From Propionibacteriaceae bacterium UBA7704 (GTDB taxonomy: Bacteria > Actinomycetota > Actinomycetes > Propionibacteriales > Propionibacteriaceae), in assembly GCA_002482525.1 (NCBI GenBank), contig DLGC01000017.1:260680-324679 (forward strand): a DNA stretch of 64,000 nucleotides. Direction: 5' to 3'. A model generated the notes under the pieces. The model was not told the origin of the DNA. It searched no databases and saw only the letters and a program-made list of their open reading frames with translations. Positions within the stretch are counted from its first letter, which is position 1. The number at the start of each line of letters is the position of its first letter. This document shows, in pieces, positions 1-8,673 of this stretch. A program made the translations under genes and the position numbers.

Positions 1-753
1 GATCGCGACGCTGGGCACCTGATTGCGAGTGCGTTGGGCACGCTTGGTACGGCGCACCTCGTCCAAGTCACGCAGTCTGCGGCGCAACACAGAGATGCGG
101 GTCTTGATCCGACGTCGATCGGTCTCGATCTTGGTCTCGCCCGGGCCGCGGCCACCGATGCCGGCACCGGCAGCGGCGCGCCCACCCGCCTGGCGCGACA
201 GGTTGCCGCCCCAGCCACGCAGGCGTTGCCGTAGATACTGCAGCTGGGCCAGTTCGACCTGCGCCTTACCCTCGGCGCTCTTGGCGTGTTGGGCGAAGAT
301 ATCCAGGATCAGGGCGGTTCGGTCGATGACCTTCACCCCGACGCGGTCCTCAAGGTTGCGTAACTGGGCGGGTTCCAGCTCCCCGTCGCAGATCACAGTG
401 TCTGCACCGGTGGAGATGACGACCTCACGCAGTTCGTCCACTTTCCCGCGCCCGATGAAGGTGGCCGGATCCGGGGCACTGCGACGCTGCATGACACCCT
501 CAAGAACCTCTGAGCCGGCGGTTTCGGCGAGCAACTTCAGTTCGGCCATGGCGTAGTCGGCCTCGGTCTGGCCGCCGGTGGTCCAGACCCCGACCAGCAC
601 CACACGCTCCAGTTGCAGTTCGCGGTATTCGACCTCGCTGATGTCGGCCAACTGGGTGGACATGCCGGCCACGCGCCGCAGCGACTGGCGCTGCTCCAGC
701 TCGAACTGCTCGCCGTCAGGGTCGGTGTCGTCGAAATCCGGGTATTCGGTCAT
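1..753 (-). CDS. hflX: GTPase HflX, N-terminal part (cut by window edge)
   Basis: Ribosome-associated GTPase that splits stalled or heat-damaged ribosomes. The 251 residues present cover the HflX N-terminal domain and the glycine-rich linker. That linker contains the family signature GGNLSRQ followed by GIGGRGPGE and the basic ETDRRRIKTRI stretch. The G-domain with its P-loop lies beyond the left edge. The ATG start lies 19 bp after the dapF stop on the same strand, so hflX is the last visible gene of the miaA-dapF-hflX operon. That order is standard in actinobacteria. Confidence 0.93.
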   Translation of the reverse strand, partial: MTEYPDFDDTDPDGEQFELEQRQSLRRVAGMSTQLADISEVEYRELQLERVVLVGVWTTGGQTEADYAMAELKLLAETAGSEVLEGVMQRRSAPDPATFIGRGKVDELREVVISTGADTVICDGELEPAQLRNLEDRVGVKVIDRTALILDIFAQHAKSAEGKAQVELAQLQYLRQRLRGWGGNLSRQAGGRAAAGAGIGGRGPGETKIETDRRRIKTRISVLRRRLRDLDEVRRTKRAQRTRNQVPSVAI

Positions 754-772
754 GGTGAAGTCAGCACCCTAC

Positions 773-1582
773 TCAGGACAGGGCGAAGCTGCCGCGGCCC
801 GCGACAACCGCCGGTCCGGTCAGAATCGCTTGAGAGCCGGTGGTGTCGACCTGCAGCACACCGCCGGGCACTGTGACCTGGCAGCGGCGGTTCGGGGCCA
901 GGGTGGCTGCTGCGGCGACCACTCCGGTGCCACACGATTCGGTTTCACCCACGCCACGCTCGTGGACGCGCAGCCGCAGGGCATCCGGCGCCTCCACCAC
1001 GACGAACTCCACGTTGACTCCCCGCGGGAAGGCGCCTGCCGGGCTCCACGTGGGCTGCTCGGTGAGATCCAGATCGGCCAACTCGGCGGCAGAGTCCAGC
1101 ACCACCACGGCGTGTGGATTGCCCACGTCCGCGCTCTGGGCGGGCCAACTGCGGCCCGCGAGGTTTATGTCGACCGCAGCCCCCCGCTGGACCGCCCCCA
1201 TGGTGACCGAGATGGTGCCATCGCTGTTGAAGCGGCCCACACGCAGGCCAGCGCGGGTGGCGATCGGCACTTCCGTGGTGGAGTCGATGAGGCCTTCTTC
1301 GTCGAGATAGCGCAAGAAGACTCGCAGTCCGTTGCCACACATCTCGGCGATTGACCCGTCGGCGTTGCGGTAGTCCATGAACCACAACTCCGGATCGCCG
1401 TCCCACTCCCGAACCTGGCTGGCCCAGACGGCCCTCAGGATGCCATCGGCTCCGATACCGGCCCGTCGATCACACAGATGCGCTACTTCGGCGTCAGTCA
1501 GCGAGATCAAGCCATCGCGGTCGACGAACAGCACGAAGTCGTTACGGGTGCCATGACCCTTGGCGATATCAAGACTGCGCAC
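773..1582 (-). CDS. dapF: Diaminopimelate epimerase
   Basis: Converts LL- to meso-diaminopimelate for lysine and peptidoglycan synthesis, by a cofactor-free two-cysteine mechanism. Both catalytic cysteines are visible: Cys82 in MCGNG and Cys217 in ESCGTG. At 269 aa the length is normal. The GTG start is preceded by AGGAGG six bases upstream, inside the end of miaA, which it overlaps by 14 bp. The two genes are therefore translationally coupled. Confidence 0.96.
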   Translation of the reverse strand: MRSLDIAKGHGTRNDFVLFVDRDGLISLTDAEVAHLCDRRAGIGADGILRAVWASQVREWDGDPELWFMDYRNADGSIAEMCGNGLRVFLRYLDEEGLIDSTTEVPIATRAGLRVGRFNSDGTISVTMGAVQRGAAVDINLAGRSWPAQSADVGNPHAVVVLDSAAELADLDLTEQPTWSPAGAFPRGVNVEFVVVEAPDALRLRVHERGVGETESCGTGVVAAAATLAPNRRCQVTVPGGVLQVDTTGSQAILTGPAVVAGRGSFALS

Positions 1583-2534
1583 TGCCGACCTCCTGCTCAG
1601 CCTGAACCCTACCCCGCACCAGTTCGCAGATCGCTTCGACGGCCGCAGAGTCGGAGCCGAACCAGTGGATTCTCGGGTCGCGGCGGAACCAACTCAGTTG
1701 TTTTCGAGCCAGTCGGCGGGTGCCGGCGGCGGTCTGACGGCGGGCCTCCGCTTCGCTCAGCTCACCGTCCAGCATGGCCAGCACCTGGCGATAGCCGATG
1801 GCCCGCGAGGCGGTGAGGCCGTCGCGCAGACCGCGCCCGATCAGTGCCTCCACCTCGGCCACGAATCCGCGATCCCACATCTGAGTGACCCTACGGTCGA
1901 TCCGCTCGTCCAGTTCCTCGCGAGGCAGTTCCAGCCCGACCTGAATCACTGGCGCCAAGGCATACCTCCACTCGGGTAGCTCTGCAGTGAAGGAACCCGT
2001 GAGTTCGATGGCCTCCAGGGCGCGCACGATCCGGCGAGCATTGCCGGGCTGGATGGCGGCGGCTGCCGCCGGATCCACCTCGGCCAGTCGCTGGTACAAC
2101 GCTGCGACGCCGACCTCGGCAAGCTCGGACTCCAGGCGAGCGCGAACGCGGCCGTCGGTCGCCGGAAAGTCGAACTCATCGACGATGGCGTGCACATACA
2201 GGGCCGAGCCTCCGACCAGGATGGGCAGGACCTCTCTCGAGCGGCAGTCGGCGATGGCCTCACGGGCGAGCTTTTGAAACTCCGCAACAGAGGCGGTTTC
2301 GGTGACCTCGGCGATGTCGACCAGATGATGGGTGATGCCGCCACGCTCAGCTTCGGTGGGCTTGGCGGTTCCGATGTCCATACCTCGATAGACCAACATC
2401 GAGTCGGCATTGACGATCTCTGCGGCGAGGCCCCACTCGCCCAGTTGTCTGGCGACAGCCACGGCTACGGCGGTCTTGCCGCTGGCAGTCGCGCCGTTGA
2501 TCGCCAGCACCGGAAGGTTCGTCATCGTCTCCAT
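1569..2534 (-). CDS. miaA: tRNA dimethylallyltransferase
   Basis: Transfers a dimethylallyl group to N6 of A37 in tRNAs that read codons starting with U. MiaB, encoded about 400 bp away, methylthiolates the same base. The protein has the P-loop GATASGKT at residues 14-21, followed by the NADSMLVYRGMDIGTAKP and HHLVDI family motifs. The reading frame stays open about 150 bp further upstream, but homology begins at METMTNLP. An ATG at 2525, just after a GGAG, is an alternative start three codons in. First gene of miaA-dapF-hflX. Confidence 0.95.
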   Translation of the reverse strand: METMTNLPVLAINGATASGKTAVAVAVARQLGEWGLAAEIVNADSMLVYRGMDIGTAKPTEAERGGITHHLVDIAEVTETASVAEFQKLAREAIADCRSREVLPILVGGSALYVHAIVDEFDFPATDGRVRARLESELAEVGVAALYQRLAEVDPAAAAAIQPGNARRIVRALEAIELTGSFTAELPEWRYALAPVIQVGLELPREELDERIDRRVTQMWDRGFVAEVEALIGRGLRDGLTASRAIGYRQVLAMLDGELSEAEARRQTAAGTRRLARKQLSWFRRDPRIHWFGSDSAAVEAICELVRGRVQAEQEVGSAQS

Positions 2535-2557
2535 TGTCCAACCTGGGTCGCGCAACT

Positions 2558-2589
2558 CGAAATTGCTCAGGATTCGGCGAAATTGCTCA
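2558..2589. repeat. 12-bp direct repeat upstream of the antitoxin gene
   Basis: CGAAATTGCTCA occurs at 2558-2569 and again at 2578-2589, a 20-bp period that places both copies on the same DNA face. A third AATTGC core follows at 2594. The repeats lie between miaA and the divergent small antitoxin gene and could be a regulator site. No regulator is identified. Confidence 0.45.
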
Positions 2590-2679
2590 CCCCAATTGCG
2601 TGACAAACCCTGGTCCCGAATCGTCACAATAGAGGTGGGCCGGGACAGACCCGGCGCACGCAGGCAGAGAGGAGGCCCA

Positions 2680-2844
2680 ATGGACATCGTCGATCAGATC
2701 AAGGACGCTGTGGACGGCCACGAGAATGAAATCAAGCAGGGCATCGACATGGTTGGTGACTTCATTGATGACAAGACCGATGGCGCCTACGCAGCCCAGG
2801 TTGATCAAGCCCAGGGCTTCCTCAAGGATCAACTGGACAAGTGA
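2680..2844 (+). CDS. MT0933/Rv0909-family antitoxin-like protein
   Basis: A 54-aa acidic helical protein matching, from memory, the MT0933-type antitoxin family: a charged start, a central GDFIDDKTDGAYAAQVDQAQ block and a lysine/aspartate tail. The start is fixed by a strong GGAGG six bases before the ATG. There is no toxin gene next to it. The flanking genes are miaA (divergent) and miaB (convergent), so it is either an orphan antitoxin or a small stress protein of similar shape. It has no predicted membrane segment. Confidence 0.75.
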   Translation: MDIVDQIKDAVDGHENEIKQGIDMVGDFIDDKTDGAYAAQVDQAQGFLKDQLDK

Positions 2845-2908
2845 CGACAACTCACCGGTGATCAACTGATCTGGAACGGGCACGAGGCCCGTGTCATTAC
2901 CGACGAGC

Positions 2909-2938
2909 CCGAGGGGCCGGCAGTTGCCGGTCCCTCGG
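2909..2938. terminator. Hairpin between antitoxin gene and miaB
   Basis: A 14-bp stem (one G-U pair) starting CCGAGGGGCCGG and folding on a two-base turn, placed between two convergent genes. On the plus strand it is followed by TTCAATTG, a poor U-tract. It probably acts in both directions. Confidence 0.6.
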
Positions 2939-2970
2939 TTCAATTGTGGGACGGCTGGTTCGACCTGCGG

Positions 2971-4410
2971 TCAGGATCGGCCGGGCATCCCCAGCCCGAT
3001 GGCTGCCGGTGCCACAGCGGCGGCCCAGGCATCTCCGCCGCGAGTCCGACGCAGGTTAGTGATGTCTGAGTCTGCATTCAGATGGTGCGGTGCGCCGTAG
3101 CTGATCTCGACGGTGGCGATATCGCCCGGACGCGGCATAGCCGCCGGATCCTGCGGGGCGCGCACATGCACCAGCCGATTGTCGCGGGCACGCCCCGAGA
3201 TGCGGTGGGTAGCACCGTCTTTTCGTCCCTCGCCGGCAGCGAACATCACCTCCACCGAGGTTCCCTCCAAGGCTCGGTTCTCCGCCCAACTGATGTCGGA
3301 GACCAACTCGACCAAGCGGTTGTAGCGCTCGGTCACCACCTCGTGCGAAACCTGGTCGGGCATGGTGGCAGCAGGGGTACCCGGGCGGATGGAGTACTGG
3401 AAGGTGAAGGCACCGGCAAACCGGGCCTGCGCGACCACGTCCAAGGTGGCTTGGAAGTCGGCCTCGGTTTCGCCGGGGAACCCGACGATCACATCGGTGG
3501 TGATGGCTGCCTGCGGTATCGCCGCCCGTACCCGGTCCAGAATTCCTAAGAACCGCTGGGAACGATACGAACGGCGCATGGCCCGCAGCACGGCGTCGGA
3601 GCCCGATTGCAGCGGCATGTGCAGACTCGGCATCACATTCGGGGTTTCAGCCATTGCTGCGATCACGTCGTCGCTGAAGGCTGCCGGATGCGGCGAGGTG
3701 AAGCGGACCCGTTCCAGGCCCTCGATGTCGCCACAGGACCGAAGCAGCTTCGCGAAGGCACCCGGGTCGCCGAACTCCACGCCGTAGGTGTTCACGTTCT
3801 GCCCCAGCAGGGTGACCTCTTGCACTCCTTCGGAGACCAGCGCTCGGATCTCTGCCAGCACATCAGCCGGATTCCGATCGGCCTCTTTGCCGCGGAGAGC
3901 GGGAACGATGCAGAAGCTGCAGGCGTTGTTGCAGCCGACGCTGATCGCAACCCAGGCGGCATAGGCCGAATCGCGCCGCGACGGCAGGGTGGACGGAAAG
4001 CGCTCCAAGGACTCCACGATCTCGACCTGGGCCGTCTGATTCACGCGGGCACGATCCAGCAACGCCGCCAATGAGCCCAGATTGTTGGTTCCGAACACCA
4101 CGTCGACCCAGGGAGCTTTCGCCACGACGATGTCGCGATCTTTCTGCGCCATGCAACCACCCACCGCGATCTGCATACCGGGGCGGTTCGCTTTCACCGA
4201 GGCCAGGTGGCCCAAGTTGCCGTAGAGCCGGTTGTCGGCGTTCTCCCGCACCGCGCAGGTGTTGAACACCACAAGGTCTGCCGATTCCCCGTCCGCGACC
4301 GGGCGATAGCCCGCTTCAGCGAGCACTCCGCTGATGCGTTCGGAGTCGTGGAAGTTCATCTGGCACCCGTAGGTGATCACTTCGAAGGTGCGTTCGGTAT
4401 CGCTGGTCAT
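2971..4410 (-). CDS. miaB: tRNA-2-methylthio-N6-dimethylallyladenosine synthase MiaB
   Basis: Radical-SAM methylthiotransferase that adds the 2-methylthio group to i6A37 in tRNA. The N-terminal cluster ligands are Cys16, Cys52 and Cys86. The radical-SAM cluster CxxxCxxC is Cys160-Cys164-Cys167 in GCNNACSFC. A TRAM-like RNA-binding domain ends the protein. Length is 479 aa. The ATG at 4410 is chosen, but a TTG one codon upstream lies at a better distance from GGGAG and is possible. Confidence 0.95.
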   Translation of the reverse strand: MTSDTERTFEVITYGCQMNFHDSERISGVLAEAGYRPVADGESADLVVFNTCAVRENADNRLYGNLGHLASVKANRPGMQIAVGGCMAQKDRDIVVAKAPWVDVVFGTNNLGSLAALLDRARVNQTAQVEIVESLERFPSTLPSRRDSAYAAWVAISVGCNNACSFCIVPALRGKEADRNPADVLAEIRALVSEGVQEVTLLGQNVNTYGVEFGDPGAFAKLLRSCGDIEGLERVRFTSPHPAAFSDDVIAAMAETPNVMPSLHMPLQSGSDAVLRAMRRSYRSQRFLGILDRVRAAIPQAAITTDVIVGFPGETEADFQATLDVVAQARFAGAFTFQYSIRPGTPAATMPDQVSHEVVTERYNRLVELVSDISWAENRALEGTSVEVMFAAGEGRKDGATHRISGRARDNRLVHVRAPQDPAAMPRPGDIATVEISYGAPHHLNADSDITNLRRTRGGDAWAAAVAPAAIGLGMPGRS

Positions 4411-4469
4411 CAACGCGGTACTACTCCCGGCGGTTTGGCTTTGGTGGACCGAGGACGGACTCTACCCGG

Positions 4470-5825
4470 TCAGCGTGCCACGGCCGAAGCTCGAAGCTCG
4501 CGCACTACGGTCACCGTGATGCTTCCGGGGTAGTCGAATTGCTGCTGGATTCGCTCGGCCAAGTCTGCGGCGAGCTGGCCGGCGGCGAGATCGTCGACCG
4601 CCTCGGGCTCCACCAGGACGCGCAGTTCGCGACCGGCGTCGATCGCAAAGGCCTTCACGACCCCGGGTTGCGCGGTTGCCAACTCCTCCAGTGATGCCAG
4701 CCGCTGTTGATGCGCAACTCGATCCTCCCGGCGTGCGCCCGGACGGGAGGCACTGATGGCGTCTGCCGCTTGCACGAGCACTGCGGCTATCGAGGCCGGC
4801 TCGACCTCGTTGTGGTGGGCTTCGATGGCATGAACCACCGCGTCGTTCTCCCCGTAGCGCCGAGCGAACGCCGCGCCGACGATGGCATGCGACGCTGTCT
4901 GGTCGGGGAGACCCTTGCCGAGATCGTGCAGCAGCGCCGCGCGGGTCGCTACCAGCGGGTCCACCCCGAGTTCGGAAGCAAGAGTCCCGGCGATCCGCGC
5001 GCTTTCCACCAGATGCGCCAGCACGATCTGCCCGTAGGAAGTGCGATAGGCCACGGTGCCCAGCGCAGCCGCGACCTCGGGGTTCAGATCAGTGATCCCC
5101 ACCTCAGCCGCGGCGCGAGCACCGACGGCGCGGCACTCCTGGTCGACGGCGGCGACAGCCCGCTGATAGCTGATCTCGATGCGTCCGGGGTGTACCCGAC
5201 CGTCGGCGATCAAGTCTTCGAGGACGCGACGGGCTACCTCACGCCGTTTGGGGTCAAAGGCGGACAGTTCGACGCTGCCGGGGGTGTCGTCGACCAGCAG
5301 GCTCACGCCGGTGAGCTGTTCAAAGCTGCGAATATTGCGGCCGTCGCGGCCGATGAGACGCCCCTTCATCTCTTCATTGGGAATGCTGACGGTGATCACA
5401 GCCACATCTGCGGTTTGGGAGGCGGCGAGACGCTGGATTGTGGTTGCGAGGACTTCTCGCGCCTGCTCAACACTGTCCGGCCCGCCGACAACAACGGTGC
5501 GGCCGGTAACCAAGACCTCCGGTGCCCGCGGCGTCGGTGGTGGAGCCGGTGTCGGGGTGGCGCGAAGTTCACGCTCTCGCCGCTCCAGAGTGTCGCGCTG
5601 TTCGGCCAGTTCGGCGGCGAGCGTCATCAACTCCTGTTCGCGCTGATCCCAATGGCGTTCGTTGTCGCTGTCTCGCGCTGCCGCAACCGGCGGCGGCGGT
5701 GCGTCCAGCCGTGGTTCCACACGGCCCGTGGCTAGACGGCGGGCCAGAACCAACAGCAAAGCGCTGGCGGCCAATCCGATCACCAGCGCTACCAAAGCGA
5801 TGACGAGCACGACCTCCGTACTCAC
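4470..5825 (-). CDS. rny: Ribonuclease Y (short-coil form)
   Basis: Membrane-bound endoribonuclease that starts mRNA decay. Layout: one N-terminal transmembrane helix (about residues 5-28), a short charged and proline-rich coil (50-105), a KH domain with GRLIGRDGRN at 155-164, an HD domain with the metal-binding His-Asp at 300-301 (LLHDLGKG), and the usual C-terminal domain. At 451 aa it is shorter than the roughly 520 aa of Bacillus RNase Y, and the loss is in the coil. The GTG start has GGAGGAG three bases upstream. It follows recX by 24 bp, in the conserved recA-recX-rny-miaB order. Confidence 0.9.
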   Translation of the reverse strand: MSTEVVLVIALVALVIGLAASALLLVLARRLATGRVEPRLDAPPPPVAAARDSDNERHWDQREQELMTLAAELAEQRDTLERRERELRATPTPAPPPTPRAPEVLVTGRTVVVGGPDSVEQAREVLATTIQRLAASQTADVAVITVSIPNEEMKGRLIGRDGRNIRSFEQLTGVSLLVDDTPGSVELSAFDPKRREVARRVLEDLIADGRVHPGRIEISYQRAVAAVDQECRAVGARAAAEVGITDLNPEVAAALGTVAYRTSYGQIVLAHLVESARIAGTLASELGVDPLVATRAALLHDLGKGLPDQTASHAIVGAAFARRYGENDAVVHAIEAHHNEVEPASIAAVLVQAADAISASRPGARREDRVAHQQRLASLEELATAQPGVVKAFAIDAGRELRVLVEPEAVDDLAAGQLAADLAERIQQQFDYPGSITVTVVRELRASAVAR

Positions 5826-5849
5826 GCGCTCCTCCTCGTGGGGCTTGCC

Positions 5850-6374
5850 TTAGTCGATGTCGAGATCGGCGGTCAGATCGTCGAGCACCTCACGAGTCAC
5901 CTGGGCTACTACGGCGCTGGGGAACCCGCGCCTGGCCAGGGCCCCGGCCAATCGTCGATAGCGCGCCGCCGGTTCTACCCGGCGCAACGTCGCCGCCTTA
6001 CGCTCAGCGTAGGCCAGTGCCACCTGATAGTCGCGATCGGCATCGAGTTCGGCTGCTGCGGCTTCGGCGGTTTCGCGAGAAACCCCTTTCTCGGCGAGTT
6101 CGATCAGCAGTGCCCGCCGACTTCGCTGCCGCCGGTCCCCCGCCGCCAACCATTCCCGCGCGAAGACCTCGTCATCGATGAGCCCCACGTCGCAGAGCCG
6201 ATCCAGCACCTGCTCTGCGGCCTGCGCGGGAACACCCTTGCGGGCGAGCGCGCGAGCCAGTTCTTCGCGACTGCGCGCCCGCACCGTGAGTTGCCGCAAG
6301 GCAATTTCCCGGGCAACGGCGATGGTGTCCGCGTCCGGGGTGTCGTCATCGACCGGTGGCTCTGCGGCCCTCAT
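5850..6374 (-). CDS. recX: Regulatory protein RecX
   Basis: Modulates RecA by binding and capping its filaments. The 174-aa all-helical protein carries the RecX three-helix repeats, for example the RSREELARALARKGVP block and the GLIDDEVFAREWL block. It starts 4 bp after the recA stop without a clear Shine-Dalgarno, so translation is probably coupled to recA and damage-induced with it. Confidence 0.93.
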   Translation of the reverse strand: MRAAEPPVDDDTPDADTIAVAREIALRQLTVRARSREELARALARKGVPAQAAEQVLDRLCDVGLIDDEVFAREWLAAGDRRQRSRRALLIELAEKGVSRETAEAAAAELDADRDYQVALAYAERKAATLRRVEPAARYRRLAGALARRGFPSAVVAQVTREVLDDLTADLDID

Positions 6375-6378
6375 CGGT

Positions 6379-7425
6379 CTAGAACTTCACCTCGCCGGTC
6401 ACCGGGTCGATGCCTTCAGGCACCTCAGCAGACTCGCCGACACCGAGCTGGGTCAGGATCCGCTTCTCGATCTCGGCGGCAACCTCCGGATTGCTCTTCA
6501 GGAAATTGCGCGCATTCTCCTTGCCCTGGCCGAGTTGCTCGGCGTCGTAGGTGAACCAGGCGCCTGCCTTGCGGATGATGCCACACTCGACGCCCAGATC
6601 GATCAAGCTGCCTTCGCGACTGATTCCATGGCCATACAGGATGTCGAACTCGGCCTGCTTGAACGGCGGCGCCACCTTGTTCTTCACGACCTTGACCCGG
6701 GTCCGGTTGCCGACCATCTCCGCGCCGTCCTTGAGCGTTTCAATGCGGCGCACGTCCAGCCGTACCGAGGAATAGAACTTCAGGGCACGTCCACCGGTGG
6801 TGGTCTCCGGCGATCCGAACATCACACCGATCTTCTCGCGCAACTGGTTGATGAAGATCGCCGTGGTTCCCGCACCAGACAGGGCCCCGGTCATCTTCCG
6901 CAACGCTTGGCTCATCAAGCGGGCCTGCAGACCGACATGGCTGTCACCCATTTCGCCTTCGATCTCCGCCCGCGGTGTCAGCGCCGCGACCGAATCGATC
7001 ACGATCAGCGCCAATGCTCCCGAACGGACCAGCGTGTCGGCGATCTCGAGAGCCTGTTCGCCGTTGTCAGGCTGGCTGACCAGCAGGGCGTCGGTGTCTA
7101 CGCCGAGCTTCTGGGCGTATTCAGGATCCAGGGCGTGCTCCGCATCGATGAAGGCACAGATGCCGCCGGCCGCCTGCGCATTCGCAATAGCGTGCAGTGC
7201 GACGGTGGTCTTGCCCGATGACTCCGGACCGTAGATCTCGACCACCCGACCGCGAGGCAATCCACCGATGCCCAGCGCCACGTCCAACGCGATTGATCCG
7301 GTCGGAATCACCTCGATGGGTTGACGAACATCCTCACCCAGGCGCATCACTGAGCCCTTGCCGTGAGCCTTCTCAATCTGCGCCAGCGCTGCCGCCAGGG
7401 CCTTCTCCCGATCTGCCACTGCCAT
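6379..7425 (-). CDS. recA: Recombinase RecA
   Basis: DNA strand-exchange ATPase and LexA co-protease. All core motifs are present: the Walker A GPESSGKT around residue 70, the Walker B LIVIDSVAAL, the L1 loop EGEMGDSHVGLQARLMSQALRK split across positions 155-176, and the L2 region around FINQLREKIGVMFGSPETTTGG. Length is 348 aa with no intein. The ATG has AAAGGAA at good spacing. Upstream lie a LexA box and a PafBC-type promoter, annotated separately. Confidence 0.98.
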   Translation of the reverse strand: MAVADREKALAAALAQIEKAHGKGSVMRLGEDVRQPIEVIPTGSIALDVALGIGGLPRGRVVEIYGPESSGKTTVALHAIANAQAAGGICAFIDAEHALDPEYAQKLGVDTDALLVSQPDNGEQALEIADTLVRSGALALIVIDSVAALTPRAEIEGEMGDSHVGLQARLMSQALRKMTGALSGAGTTAIFINQLREKIGVMFGSPETTTGGRALKFYSSVRLDVRRIETLKDGAEMVGNRTRVKVVKNKVAPPFKQAEFDILYGHGISREGSLIDLGVECGIIRKAGAWFTYDAEQLGQGKENARNFLKSNPEVAAEIEKRILTQLGVGESAEVPEGIDPVTGEVKF

Positions 7426-7458
7426 GCTGGTTCCTTTCGGTCTTCGACTGTTGCTCTC

Positions 7459-7481
7459 ACCCTAGGTAGCTGCTCTGACAG
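7459..7481 (-). promoter_or_regulatory. recA-proximal promoter of the RecA-NDp (PafBC) type
   Basis: On the minus strand CTGTCAGAG, eight bases, then TAGGGT. This matches the mycobacterial RecA-NDp consensus TTGTCRGTG-N8-TAnnnT at seven of nine positions plus a full -10. Initiation about 7 nt downstream would leave a leader of roughly 27 nt containing the recA Shine-Dalgarno. pafB and pafC are present at 52.7-54.6 kb. Confidence 0.7.
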
Positions 7482-7546
7482 TCGGTCAGTCAGAGCTGGA
7501 CTGTGCATAACACGTCCGGGATCGGGCCGTCGCTGAACAGCCTAGG

Positions 7547-7560
7547 CGAACAGGTGTTCG
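7547..7560. promoter_or_regulatory. SOS (LexA) box upstream of recA
   Basis: Perfect actinobacterial SOS box CGAAC-AGGT-GTTCG, 122 bp upstream of the recA ATG and between recA and the DUF3046 gene. With the proximal PafBC-type promoter it reproduces the two-promoter layout known for mycobacterial recA. Confidence 0.92.
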
Positions 7561-7582
7561 AAATACATCGACACGCCGAAAC

Positions 7583-7777
7583 TCAGCGATCGAAGTCCGG
7601 CAACTCCAGTTCGGCCCAGACGCCACGCCATACGTCCTTGCAGGACACTCCAGCAGCCAACGCCTCGTCAACGGTGCGCTGACCGAGCGCGGCGATCACA
7701 TGAGTCTGGGCGAACATCACCGAACGGGGTCGAGTGAGTTTGGCGTCCAATCGGGCGCGGAGATCAGCTTCCCGCAT
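7583..7777 (-). CDS. DUF3046 family protein
   Basis: A 64-aa protein of unknown function, conserved next to recA in actinobacteria. The family pattern HVIAALGQRTVDEALAAGV followed by KDVWRGVWAELELP is clear. It starts 9 bp after the clgR stop with no Shine-Dalgarno, so it is probably translated from the clgR transcript. Confidence 0.85.
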   Translation of the reverse strand: MREADLRARLDAKLTRPRSVMFAQTHVIAALGQRTVDEALAAGVSCKDVWRGVWAELELPDFDR

Positions 7778-7786
7778 AAATGCCGG

Positions 7787-8098
7787 TCAGGCCGCTTGAT
7801 CGCGGGCGTTCAGAACCGGCAAGCGCGTCACATGCGCATCCTCGCGAGCATCGATGCGATCCGAGACCAGCCGCAGCACATTCGACAACGGCACTCCGAG
7901 TGCCCCACAAATCGCGTTCAACAGCTCGGAAGAGGCTTCTTTCTGGCCGCGTTCAATCTCCGAGAGGTAGCCCAGGCTGACCTGCGCTCGTCCGGACACC
8001 TCGCGAAGCGTGAGGCTCTCAGCCGTGCGCAACTCCCGCAGCGACTCCCCGAGGATCTCGCGGAGGATCACTGGGCGCTCACGCATCTCAGAAATCAT
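7787..8098 (-). CDS. clgR: Transcriptional regulator ClgR
   Basis: XRE-family activator of clp protease and related stress genes in actinobacteria. The HTH spans about residues 20-70. The stretch around VSLGYLSEIERGQKEASSEL, the recognition-helix region that identifies ClgR, is essentially invariant. Length is 103 aa. The ATG at 8098 is supported by a -10 element exactly 6 nt upstream (leaderless). An internal ATG at 8086 is an alternative. It is followed by the DUF3046 gene. Confidence 0.9.
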   Translation of the reverse strand: MISEMRERPVILREILGESLRELRTAESLTLREVSGRAQVSLGYLSEIERGQKEASSELLNAICGALGVPLSNVLRLVSDRIDAREDAHVTRLPVLNARDQAA

Positions 8099-8104
8099 GG
8101 CTTG

Positions 8105-8110
8105 ACTCTA
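8105..8110 (-). promoter_or_regulatory. Leaderless -10 element of clgR
   Basis: TAGAGT on the minus strand, then six bases (CAAGCC), then the clgR ATG. No Shine-Dalgarno is needed if transcription starts at the ATG. No convincing -35. Confidence 0.6.
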
Positions 8111-8178
8111 CCTGCCCCTTCACAACGTCTCGGTGGTGATTCATAAACGCCACGCGGGACGTCGTTTGTTCCTCAACC

Positions 8179-8673
8179 TCAACTTGAGGAGCCTGATCCT
8201 TGCAGCAGTAGCAGCAATCGCGACATCGCCGCGTCCACCGTCTGGACTCGTATCTGCTCTCGGCTGCCCCTCAGCTCGAGCAGACTCGCCGATGCCGGAT
8301 GGCCGGGTCCGACCAATCCCAACCAGACAGTGCCGGGCTGATGGCCCTCCTGCGGATCGGGGCCGGCAACCCCAGTCACCGCTATCGCCCAATCCGCCCC
8401 AGTGCGCTGACGAGTGCCTTCGGCCAGCGCCTCGGCCGTCTGCGGCGAGACCGCTCCAGCAGATTGCAGAATGTCCTCGTTCACTCCACCCAAGAGGTGC
8501 TTCAGCGACGTCGCATACACCACAACACCACCGAGATAGACCTGCGAAGCACCGGGAATCGCTGTGATCGTCGCACCGATGAGTCCACCGGTGAGCGACT
8601 CTGCGGTCGCAACGGTCTGGCCGCGGCTGAGGAGCCCGGCCACGAGCTGAGCCGCGGTGGTCTCAGGCGTCAT
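8179..8673 (-). CDS. pncC: CinA C-terminal-type nicotinamide-nucleotide amidohydrolase
   Basis: Stand-alone CinA C-terminal domain (164 aa), which deamidates nicotinamide mononucleotide in NAD recycling. It has the family motifs TVATAESLTGGLIG near residue 20, with the conserved serine, and AIAVTGVAGPDP near residue 100. It overlaps the end of pgsA by 11 bp, so translation is coupled. The order pgsA-cinA-clgR is conserved in actinobacteria. Confidence 0.9.
   Translation of the reverse strand: MTPETTAAQLVAGLLSRGQTVATAESLTGGLIGATITAIPGASQVYLGGVVVYATSLKHLLGGVNEDILQSAGAVSPQTAEALAEGTRQRTGADWAIAVTGVAGPDPQEGHQPGTVWLGLVGPGHPASASLLELRGSREQIRVQTVDAAMSRLLLLLQGSGSSS

Noticed and set aside
8099..8178. 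ClgR autoregulatory box upstream of clgR
   Set aside because: CGC-GTG-GCG resembles a half-site pair but has three bases between halves instead of the expected five.
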